Both the position numbers and the translations under genes were made by a program. The notes under the pieces were generated by a model. The model ran no database searches. It was not told where the DNA came from and saw only the letters and a program-made list of their open reading frames with translations. Positions 45,006-55,753 of a stretch of DNA of 64,000 nt are shown one piece after another (positions within the stretch are counted from its first letter, which is position 1; every line of letters starts with the position of its first letter). Source of the stretch: Macrotrachela quadricornifera (lineage: Eukaryota > Rotifera > Eurotatoria > Philodinida > Philodinidae); NCBI GenBank assembly GCA_022393335.1, contig JAJEKB010020868.1, forward strand, positions 394,319 to 458,318, given 5' to 3'.

Positions 45006-48000
45006 GAGATTTTTTTATGTAATGTTGGTGAAGAAAATGTAGGTATGATATTACAAAGGATAAAGTGCGATGTAACTTATTTCTATTTGCATAATGATAA
45101 AAACACAAGACAAAATAACTGTGCATGGTCATTCGTTTTATTTTTATTCTTCTTACGACATAAAAACAATTTTCATCAAGATGTCAGCTTATCACTAAGC
45201 TTCTAAATTCAATAGGGATCATCAACATAGATGTGAAAATATTAATGTTCTCGTTTTATTACGTAGAACATGTCAATATATATATTGAATGTACATTGTC
45301 TAAGAGACTGATTTAGAGTTACTGATACTTATGTTTCAACAAATATTGAGTTATTTTCTAACTCCCTTTCTTTTGTCGATCCCGTTTCATGGGATTCATC
45401 AATTACATAGGAATGAACATGCAATGAAGAAGCATAAAAAAAACAGAGCGAGAGGAAGACAGATGGTATTTGAAAAGAAGCAGAACAAAAATGAAATGAA
45501 TCGTTGTTGATACTAAAAATCTGCACGAGAGTTTTGGTTTCGTATCTGTGAGGAACCAGGATTACAATTTTGTCTTTTATTAAAACTAAAGTTGTCCTTT
45601 ACTTTTTTTTCAAACTAATCCAGTAAAATTTTTCTTCTACCAAGAATAGATCATATATTTTCATATTTCTTTCTTTTTATATGGAATAAGGATCTGCAAA
45701 TTGAGTACTTTAATTTACATTTTCGATAAAGGTTCTTTTGTGACTCTAGCACTGTTTTTAAAAATTGGAGTTTTTCGATATCTTGTAAGGTTTTTGGTCA
45801 TGTACAACACGATATATATAGATTTGGTTCGATACTAATCTATTCATTCGTTTATTTATACATTATTTTGCTATTGTCAATATAAACTATTTAATCGTTT
45901 CGTTGTATCCGAATATATTGTAAAATAACTTTGATACATGTTGAGATTAACCACAAAAATATATAAAATCAGGCTTTATATTACGAAAAATTGCTTCGAA
46001 ACATGATCCAAAAACAGTAGTCCTATTCTTGCTGATCGTAAACTTCGATACATTCAAGAATTATCATTTCTGAGATAATTTCCTAAACTGAAACGATCAA
46101 AATCAGAAGAAAAAATTCTATTTGATAAAAAAACATATTAAGAGAGAATCCGCCAGAAAATCAGATAGACAACCAGCACTTGGTCAGAAAAATTTTTTGA
46201 TTTTGGCTTTGATCATCTGAAACAAAAGATCTTACAAAGTTAGTACTAAATCCAAAATATGAGCTTGATCTGACAATTCCTTGCTGAGTTATGAGGGACG
46301 CTCTGTTAACGGGGTCTATAAGAATTAGCTCTCGTACGGTCGTTGGGGGTCCGACGGGACCCACGATGAGTTTTTCGTTTTTTTCTACTTGAAGATCTCT
46401 TCTTTTCAGAGCCATTTTCCCGCTAATTGTTAGTCTTCTAATGATGTACAAGAGCCGTATGAAATTTCATACTAGAGTCTTAGCAGTGAAACGCTGAACA
46501 GTGGGTCCAGCTGGACCCCCAAAGACGTTTGTTGTTATACCAATGATTTTTATTCATATTATATCTGCCCTCTATTACCGCGAGAGTTTATTCGCGAAAG
46601 ACTAGTTACTTCAACACTACCAATAGTAAATCAAGCGCTTTTTATCTTTGTTTTACGAAATTTTCTATGTTTTTGTCGAAATATTTGTGCCATCACCTGG
46701 TTATAATCACGACAATCTGTCGTGACCTGCATCCTATTCATATGTGACCATAAGAACTTTATCTTTTTTTTATATATACGTAATGGACTTTTCCTTTTCT
46801 ATCATGTGCGTGTGATGGACTTTTTCTATCGTTTTGTTCTTCTTTCTTCTATGTTGTCCTATGAACTTTCCATTCTCTATTCATCATCCACGAAATTTTT
46901 CCATTCTGGATTTTCGTAGCTCTTGTTATCGTTCTATATATAGCGATGCAATCTAAGAATAAATATAGGCACAGTAGAGTCATACATTGTTCATTCGATG
47001 ACTTTTTAAAAATAAAATATTATCAAAATTTCTTCTCACAAGTTTTAAAAATGCGATCATTTTCATATATTACAACCATACTAAGCTATCAGCACTTCAA
47101 AAAATCATTATATACGCCTTTATTCATCATATGTAGTGCAAAATAGACAAGAAATCAAGTTCTCCTAACTCATTCACATGTGGGTCCCGCCGGACCCACA
47201 TAAGACCGTTCGTGCGATAAAATGCGAGGACCGTACGAGGATTAAGAATGAAATGTATTACATACGAATGGATGTATGTTTTTTTGTTCGAGGAGTACTT
47301 TTTTTTATTCACATATTGTCTCTTGTATTGATTGATTTGGTTAAAATGAAAAATAAAAGACAGACCTCTATTTAGTATGCAAATATAAACATTCGATCAA
47401 TTTTACCGAGAGAAACTACCTGAACAAAGTGATGTAAGAAACGAAAAAGAAGAAAAGCAACATTTTTTAAAAGTTTGTTTGTTTTTTCTCAAACAACATC
47501 GTGCAATCTTCGTGACTATGTAATAATGATTGCGATAAGATTCATTTATTCGCTAAAGTTAAAGATATCGAATGGTCCACAGGAAATGAGCCAAATTCCA
47601 TTGGATGTGTCAGGGTCTAAGGTCCGAAATTGACGGTGTGTTTGTGTGTTTGTCCGCAGGGTGAACGGAACATATTATTTTCACTTTTCTCACGAGGAGA
47701 CCGTCCCAGATGTCCCCCTCTAATTTCCGTCGTTTACATGCCAATCCGTAGAGGACATCGAGGCGGTGAGGGTGTCATTTATATCTATTTCTTTCTTTTA
47801 TTCTGCATGGTATTTCCCTATCGTTTCTTTCGGTTTTTATTGAATTATTATTATATCGAGGCTTTTCCGAAGGAGAGATATTCACTTATAGGAACATTCC
47901 TCTCGTGAGAAATCTTTTGATATAAATAGCTGATATGTTTTTGTTGAGTATGTATGAAGTTTTCTTAGGAATAAACTGATAGTATATACACAAGTGAAAA

Positions 48001-48455
48001 TACGGGTGATAACAATATGATCTAACCGTAGGTGAAGATCATAACACAGGTGAATGAGTATTATATGTATAAGAATATTTACCAAGAAAAACAGAATAGA
48101 ATAGAATAACAGACCAATACGTTAAAATACATACCAGAATAGGTAAAAAAATATATTCCTGAATCATTTTGTTTAACGGACGAGAGTTACGACTTGTACA
48201 CAGCCAGTACTCTGAATCATTGTTACTGATAAATAGTCAAAATTTACTCGAAAAAAGTTCGCTGAAATAACTCTCGCGATACTGGTTTTCGTTAATTTAT
48301 TTTTCGCCATTTTGTTGTTCGCTTAAAGGACACCATATCAAAAACGATATATAGAGTAGTCTGACACATTGCACAGTAGAGAAAGATTATATAGGACCAA
48401 ACGTGGACTAAACCATAAAGCACATAGCCCAAATATTCATGCTTATAATAGAAAA
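45006..48455. other. 3.4 kb intergenic with GGGTCC..GGACCC repeat words
   Basis: No gene is recognised. Palindromic words GGGTCCGACGGGACCCAC (about 46349), GGGTCCAGCTGGACCCCC (about 46503) and GGGTCCCGCCGGACCCACA (about 47187) stand out against the AT-rich background. TCGTACGGTC occurs beside the first (about 46333), and its complement GACCGTACGA beside the third (about 47230). A repeat related to the field at 17535-19100 (GTGTGTTTGTCCGCAGG) lies at about 47640. The ORFs overlapping these words are artefacts. Confidence 0.4.
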
Positions 48456-50006
48456 TCAAAAAAAATGAGAGAAGCATAAAACTTCTGCAGAAGAACTACA
48501 CTTCATGAAGAGCATCACTTTACACTGGAACTCACTATAACGATGATCACCGAACGAGAAACACAGTTCTTTTGTATTTTGAAATGGCTTGAATTTGAGT
48601 GATGTCATTTGGTTATATGCTGAACTGTTCATTTTAATAATGTTATTAGGTTGCGTTAAATTAACATATAAATCGTACAGGCGAACATGATCGTACATCT
48701 GTCGTACATAGTACTATTACCAATCAAAGGTAATAACACATTATCACTCCAATACTGAACCAGACTTGTTGTCAATTTACCGGATTTACTACAGGTGATT
48801 ACAACGTTATCTGTTTCAAAGAGATTCTGTTTAATATTATCGCTCATATGTCCGTTCTAAAAGATTTATAAAAGACTTTTTGTTAGAAAAAAGCATCTCT
48901 TTCAACAGTTATTTACGGCTTCTTCTAGACTTAAGAACAAAGATCCAACTGGTGTACCCTCCATTGAAAAGATTGGTTGAACTGTATAACTATGTGTAAT
49001 ATTGTGCTTTGAATGAACTGTTGCTACTGTATTTTTTTCTCCTTCCAATGATAATGTACGATTTAAATGCATCTCCAACTCTAATCCTAACTGATCAGAA
49101 GTAGTTTTTTGACATCGGATACAAATTTTTCAGCTGATTCATTGATTGTATCCACGTTTTCAACATCTTTCTTTGTCACGAACTGAATTAGAGAAAACAA
49201 CGATCGTCAGATAGGTTACAGTTTCTAGGAGAACCGTCAGAGCACAAGGTTGAAAATAAAGCTAGAATTTTACTTTAGTCACATGACGACAACAAATTCC
49301 ATGTCTATGCTTGAATTTACGAAGGCACTTTTCACTAGCCAGAAATTTATGTTCTTCCAGTTCATATGCTTTTTGAAGCGCCCAATATCTTAATTGTTAT
49401 AACATGTATAAATAAAAACTGATCACAGCCTTCCTCGAATGAACTGCACACAAACGCTTCAATTTCTTCAAGCTTGTGCTTTTTGGTTCCTTTCTATTGC
49501 AAATATGTGTGAAAACGGTTGATATAGTTTTTATCTTTTATTCTTCTGAAACGTCTTTGAAAACTACCCCATGAATGGCTCTTTTTACTAGTATTCACAT
49601 TCGCTTCATCGTAATAATCAACGTCTTTTTGAATATACTCAAGAGAAATGTGGTTTAATAAATCATTATCTTTCTCTTCTACATCTTCTATATCTTCTAT
49701 ATAATTTTCATCATCAGGGTCTATTTCAGTGTCTTCGGTTTGTTCACCAAAGTTGTAAATAAAATCCTACAATCAGAGAAAACAAAGAACTTTTCTGAAT
49801 TTCTTCCTGATGAACGAATTATTTACTAGTGTTTCTTCTGTTTCAAAACTATAATTTGTACAGTTCAGAACAGATTCAATAGTATGGACAATATTCCGAG
49901 CCACATCCTCATCACGAGGAGTGTAGGCATCCGTTAGATTGGAAGACGGAAGTAATTCTAATATATACTTGGAGACGAGACGAGAAACGTTATGAGGATT
50001 AATCAA
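48456..50006 (-). pseudogene. DDE_1 (pogo/jerky-like) transposase pseudogene with remnants of introns
   Basis: Minus-strand blocks occur in family order. Exon 50006-49827 is followed by a 60-bp GT..AG intron (49826-49767). The next exon reads DFIYNFGEQTEDTEIDPDDE to SFQRRFRRIKDKNYINRF, a TAG, then KGTKKHKLEEIEAFV. After a shift come RYWALQKAYELEEHKFLASE and KHRHGICCRHVTK. A second intron leads to FVTKKDVENVDTINESAEKF, LGLELEMHLNRTLSLEGEKN and HSYTVQPIFSMEGTPVGSLF. After a stop come MSDNIKQNLFETDNVVITC and SLVQYWSDNVLLP, then after a deletion MYDHVRLYDLYVNLTQPNNI. These match a DDE_1-domain transposase family that I know from insects. DQ at the LGLELE block is the first catalytic Asp. It is dead by several stops and a deletion near 48700. 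Confidence 0.75.
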
Positions 50007-53004
50007 TGTGAAGTTTTTCAGTGAAATCTACCATTGAAAGAAATTATGTTACTGTTAGCGATCATTCTCTCCTTTTGAGGAACCGGATGATCAAATGAAA
50101 ACGATGAAGAGTGTATTCTCGAGAATTAAACCAGCAAAAGAATGAATGTCCGAAAAACAGGCAAGGAGAAAGGATCTGCGCGACAGAAGAAAAAACAGAA
50201 CAGGACAGAATGCATATCTTAACACGAGAAGAAAAGAAAGGAAAGAGAAGGTGATGAATGAGATACTAGAGTGATACTGTATCATGGTCGTTGTCCATGA
50301 CAGTTACTTACAGATGAAGTCAATAAGAACTGTAAACAACACTAATCACTCACAGACAACAGCAGATAAAGTTGGAAAAAAAACACTGGCTGAAAGTTGG
50401 CTGTTCTTTCTGTAGAGAAATACAGTGTTATAGCTTAGGAATCGAATGCTTAATCGACCTGACATTTTGAGCACAGTGAGTCTGTATTGAGCTCACTATA
50501 TTGCAAATTTCAAGGGTTTATGTCAATTTTTGACTGAGTTTTGAATTTCCTCTACCGATTGGCACGTAAACTACGGAAATCAGAGCGGGACAACTGGGAT
50601 GGTCTCCTCGCTAGTAAAAATATTATTTAAAAAAATTCAAAAAATGAATGGTATCATTCGACCCAGAAAACCTGTACTGAAACGTTACGATTCGATTTTT
50701 TCAAAGTTGAAGTTTCTTGTTGGTTTCTATAAGTACATGTTTTTTTGACCCTTTGCCTGGCACAAAAAAATAAATGCTTTTCACTTTTTTCTGTATCACT
50801 CTCCCTTCAGCTGACGAAATAATAAATTTATAAACTTTTGAAACCTAATCACAGCAATCCATTCCTCATCCTTAAAAGAGCTTTGGTCAAATTTTACAGA
50901 AAAAAATCATTTTTTTGGGTTAAAAAATAGAAAAATCATAAAAAACGAATAGTATTATTCGATTCTCCGACCTGAAAAACCCTTTGGAACATTTTTAGGA
51001 ACTGTTATATTCTAGTATTTTTAATATAATCGTTGCTGTTTTCTGATTAGTTAGAACAAACAGATAAACTTTAAAGAAATTTACGACCGTATAACTCTTT
51101 CTTTCAGAAGAGGGAATATATATATAACAAAATAAAGCCGTACGGTTTGCCTGAAAACACGCTGGTTGTTGTATAATGAATATAGAAAAATAAAAGTGCA
51201 AAAGAAGCATTCTTTTTATTACGGATGTGAAAAGGTGTGAAAGAGAAAGTACTGTTTTCTATTTTTTATTTATGTGTTCCTCGAACTGGTTAAAATAATA
51301 ATTAGCCTTTATACTAGGGATATAGAATTATTTTGCTAATCTCGATGGTTCTAGTAGAAGTAGATTTTAGAGAAATTTTTCTGAGTCCTGTTGGGATGGC
51401 TGGTCACGGACCTAACTTTCCGAACCTTTTCAATAATTACTATGCTATTTCCAGAACTATTTACTACCTCACCCTCAGTATAAAGCCCTCTCCCTTGCCC
51501 CCACCCTCACCCTGTTGAAGCGAAGAAAAAAATAGTTCCAATAGTTCCGGAACTATGGTAAAGGTTCTAAAAAAGGGTCCGTGGCCAGTGCTGACAGTTC
51601 AAAATATAAAAATGTCTCATAAAAAAAGTAACAGTTTTTTTTACTACAATATACATGGGCATCTAGATTTCAATAGAAGAATTTATAAGAAAAACAATGT
51701 TACAATTAATTATAATATTTATCAATTCCATATATTAAGTTACAGTTGCGATAAGCATTTTTAATTTCTTATTTAGATAGCGGAAAGGAAGTTTTTGACA
51801 GTAATAAAAATATATCATTTGGAAATAATGGATGTTGATTTCGAATGGCTTCTCGAAATGAGTGTCACAGTGGATTATCCAATGATGATACATATTTCGC
51901 GGACGCCGTTGACATATGAAGAATTTGTTTAACTGGTTTACATCGACCAGCTCGTAATATTTCCATCATATTCACTTTATTATGATAAATACTTTGATCG
52001 CAAATAAGATAAATTTTGTCGATCTGTAATTGTTTGATTGCTGGTGCTAATGTATCAATGTTCTATTGACTTATTATCTCCTACCTAACACCTTTAATTC
52101 TTCGGTAATTACAATCTTCAGGAGACAGCGTCATCACATGGAAGGACAAAAAAGAGAAAAGAACACAAAGTGCATACTATCACATGGATATGAATGTGAC
52201 ATAGCAGGCAGTATATTTCATGTAATTAAAAAAATGTTACTTTTTCTTATAAAACTTTCTTTTTATATTTTAACCTGTATGTAATATGCAAGCTAAATAT
52301 ACTGGAAGATGCAGCGTGTTTCGGGCTTTCTTCCTATATATATAATAGATTAAAAAATAAACGAAGTATAGGCACAAAAAGAAAGAAAAATAATAGGGGG
52401 GAAATGAACTGGCCTATACAGTAAATCATCTTGACTGATTTGGCGTCTACTTTATCGACCAGGGATATTTCTTTCAGTGATCTCAATAATGTTCTGTTTC
52501 ATTAATTTAGTTCTTTCAAAACTAACCAGAATCCTAAGCTCAAATGATCGATATAATGATCTTTTACTTCTACTAAAGTTTGCTTTTGAACATAATTTAT
52601 TTTTGTTACTAAGTAGCTAGTTTCTTTAATGTCATGATTTGGCATTTAAGCTCATTTTTTATTTTAATTAATTTTTAAAGCTTAGACTAGAGGTGTGAAA
52701 TTATTTTTATTTTAACAATTACTCTCTTTGATATTTATTAATTTTTCAAATAACAATAATTTCATATCCCCAGCTGAGATTAGAATTTACATTCTTTCTT
52801 AAAACTTTGTTAATATTAGCCAGTAAATGTACTTTAGCTTATAATAAAAGTTTTGATGGATAAAATATTAATTTTCAGTGACGTTTCTGTTGAGCGACTG
52901 AATCATTTCAACCAATGATAACAATGGTTTCTGACACGATTCGAAGATCTCCTGTATTATTTTAGATTAAATAGATACAATTATTTTTCACACAATTGAC
53001 AAAC
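50007..53004. other. 3 kb intergenic
   Basis: No gene is called. At 50750-50960 there is an inverted relative of the degenerate repeats at 17535-19100. At 51445-51555 the words TTCCAGAACTATT and AATAGTTCCGGAACTA flank three CACCCTCA motifs, a small hairpin. A minus-strand open block at about 51870-52060 (KQLQIDKIYLICDQSIYHNK) looks protein-like but lacks a start, a splice partner and a recognised family. Confidence 0.35.
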
Positions 53005-54051
53005 ATGTCTTCGTTAAGTAGTATTTTATCACCTATTCAATATTACATACAGAATACAACATTTTGGATCTATTCCATTTTTGGTGTGGCTGGATCTATT
53101 CTGAACATTTTCCTTTTTTGTCGAAAGCAGTTTCGTACAACGTCATGTTGCATATGTAAGTCAATTTCTGTTTTCATTCCCATGATTATTCTCTTTTTGT
53201 TTTCTTCAGATTTCTTAGCAGCATCTATAGGAATGTTACTTCATTTATTGTTATATGTTGTACAAAATATTTGTGGTTATTATTATCCTAGTATTATAAC
53301 GAATAGTGTTGATTTTTGCAAATTTCGTTTGTTTTTCACTCATATCACTAATGTAATATTTCGTTGGATATTAACTGTTGCTTCTTTTGATCGCTTTGCA
53401 CTTTCATCCTCAAACGCACGTTTTAGACGTTTAGCAAATGTACACTTTGCTTTTCGAGTGATAGTTTTGATCATTATATTTGTCTCATTTGTACATATTT
53501 ATATGGTGTTTGTTTACGGCATTAAAGCAAATGTTTGTGTTAATACATTAAATGCAATTGTGATAACTTTGTTAAATATCTTTGCGCTGCTAAATACTAT
53601 TTTTCTGCCAACTATATTTATGACCATCTTTACTTTACTTATTCGGAAGAATCTGGCAGAAAAACGACAACGCCGTCAAGAACTAACAACTAGTTATAAA
53701 AAAGAACAATTACAATTAAAACGTGATCGACAAGTACTGAGAATGTTATTTACTCAAATCATTGCCTTTTTCATTATAACAATACCATCAATGATCTTCA
53801 GTATAAATAATATCATCTCTCCTTATGTTCCAAATAAGAGTACTGATCGGATAGCTATAGAAATTTTTATAGGCTATGTATCTGGAGCATTAAATTATGT
53901 TTTTCCTTCGGTATCATTTTATTTATACACATTAACATCAAGTATGTTTCGAAAGGAATTACGATTCATGTTACGATCTTGGTTTTGTTGTGAATGGGCT
54001 AAAAATAATCGTATCGAACCAATTAATACGCGAGGAACGCAACCTGCTTAA
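53005..54051 (+). CDS. Class A G-protein-coupled receptor, one 54-bp intron
   Basis: The ATG at 53005 (MSSLSSILSPIQ). An upstream in-frame TTG at 52996 is not a likely start. A GTAAGT donor at 53156 and a TTTTCTTCAG acceptor ending at 53209 define a 54-bp intron that is a multiple of three and has no stop. Splicing gives 330 residues and restores TM2 as CIYFLAASIGMLLHLLLYVV. Seven hydrophobic segments follow the rhodopsin plan: TM1 about 20-40, TM3 with Cys87 and a DRF (111-113) in place of DRY, a basic loop 3 (RKNLAEKRQRRQE), and TM7 ending FPSVSFYLYTLTSS in place of NPxxY. Bdelloids have many such orphan receptors, often called peptide-receptor-like. The ligand is unknown. Two N-terminal Asn could be glycosylated. 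Confidence 0.85.
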   Translation: MSSLSSILSPIQYYIQNTTFWIYSIFGVAGSILNIFLFCRKQFRTTSCCICKSISVFIPMIILFLFSSDFLAASIGMLLHLLLYVVQNICGYYYPSIITNSVDFCKFRLFFTHITNVIFRWILTVASFDRFALSSSNARFRRLANVHFAFRVIVLIIIFVSFVHIYMVFVYGIKANVCVNTLNAIVITLLNIFALLNTIFLPTIFMTIFTLLIRKNLAEKRQRRQELTTSYKKEQLQLKRDRQVLRMLFTQIIAFFIITIPSMIFSINNIISPYVPNKSTDRIAIEIFIGYVSGALNYVFPSVSFYLYTLTSSMFRKELRFMLRSWFCCEWAKNNRIEPINTRGTQPA

Positions 54052-55753
54052 TCACAGAGATTAACAACTAAAAATATCAGAAAATGAACTATACGTAAAT
54101 CTCTATATTTGATGTTTATTATCGATGTTGTGTTGTGATGTAATGTCTTATTTAAACTTTGCAATGTAGTTTAAATAGAATCGATGTGCACCTCTCTAAC
54201 AATAAAGTCTTTTATGCATCACTTTTTCAATATGTATGTTTATTTCAAATGATTTACGATGAAAATATCGAAAGACAAAATGTCGTAAATGTAAATTTTC
54301 AAATTGCTTTTCATCTACACTAATACTACTTGGAGATGCTGCAGCAAGACATGCTGCTTTTCCACATAACCCAAATGTGTTAAGTCTGCGTTATTAGTGT
54401 TTTCGACATTTATAATACATACCTAAAGCAAAGCCCAGAAAGAGAAACACATATCTTCACATATCTCTCAATATTATGTCAATTTGTTTCATTTTCATTC
54501 TTTTCTTATCGAGGCGATGTATACATTTTTGTTTTGTTTTTTGGTTTATCCATTCGAAGTGGAGTCGTGTTAAAAGAAATAAGGAAGGAGCCTCTGATAA
54601 TAAGTGTTTTTGAACTGAATTAGTAAAGCCAACAATCTATCAAATGTGCATTCTGAATATGTTGCTGATTACTGCGTAGACTCTTCTCTACGAAAAAGTG
54701 AACAAGTTCTATCTTATATGTTTTTGTATTGTTTTGTTATTATATGAGGCATACTCTTTCATCACTCCAGTTATTCAAATTCTTGCAACCTCTATGACTC
54801 TTACTATTGACTTTATATTCTTTCATCTTCAGTGCACTACGGGTTGAAATGATGAAAGCAATCAATAAATAGGGGACAAAGGGATTAAAAGCATTTGATA
54901 ATCAGAATTGGCGCAAGAGTATGACTCACGCAATAAGAAGATAGTCAAACAAAGTAAAACTGCAATCAATCTACAAATAAGAAGTTGATCACATCGACTG
55001 ATGTTCAAAACTGAAAAAAGACACCACTAAAAGGCGTGAAAAATACGATTTACAATGGAGTGTTCAAGTGAACACGATAAAGGTGAAAATAGAATAAAAA
55101 AGCGTAAACATGATAAATATGGTTCGAGACGCTTATTCGCTGATGATAAATTTGCGTTCTTACGTTTCAATTTTTTTTGCATTACAGTCACAATCACGGT
55201 TCTCGATTACAAGCTAAAAGCGTTTCCCAAAAATATTAGAAAATTTTTATTATGCGGGGACAAAACACTACCATATAGGTCGTTCATATTAAATGTTAGA
55301 AAATCATTAGAATAAGTCAATAGAAATTTCTCTATGTGGTTTTTGTAGAGCTTTCATGAAGCATTTTTTTGAAATAAAATCAACGTTTTATCATTTTCTT
55401 AAGTCGAGATATATGCGAAATAACAAATGTCGCAAAACGTTTGCCCCATCCGGTAGAAGAACGGACAAAAATGAATAGATGATATCAGCTGATCCAAATA
55501 CTTTTCAACAAGGACTCATTTATTCAGATCAGTTTTCGTATCATGCTTAGCAAACTCTATTACTATATAATTGTAACTTGATTCAAGCATATTCTTGTAG
55601 AAACATTTTATTCGAATTTATTTTGTGCCAAAAACAGAAAGAAAACCACAAAAAATTAATCAGCCCACTGCTGACGGACTCTTGATTAAAAGAAAGTTAA
55701 AAATTTTATGAAGTCCAATGGATATTTCTAGAATATACTTTTTCAATCTAGAC
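54052..55753. other. Intergenic between GPCR and hAT element
   Basis: No gene is called. TGTAGAGCTTTCATGAAGCA at about 55345 resembles an interior word of the foldback at 35715-36699. A minus-strand open frame at about 54199-54400 and a plus-strand one at 55055-55315 have no motif. Confidence 0.3.

Noticed and set aside
46161..46451. 96-codon minus-strand ORF with GPVGPPTT
   Set aside because: It runs across the GGGTCC/GGACCC palindromes; no family, no splice context.
51870..52060. Minus-strand open block containing KQLQIDKIYLICDQSIYHNK
   Set aside because: It looks protein-like and might be a relic of an ART-family N-terminal domain, but there is no start, no partner exon and no secure motif.
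54199..54400. Minus-strand open frame containing CGKAACLAAASPSSISVDEK
   Set aside because: About 65 codons with plausible residue mix, but no homologous family recognised and no clear exon border. Treated as chance.
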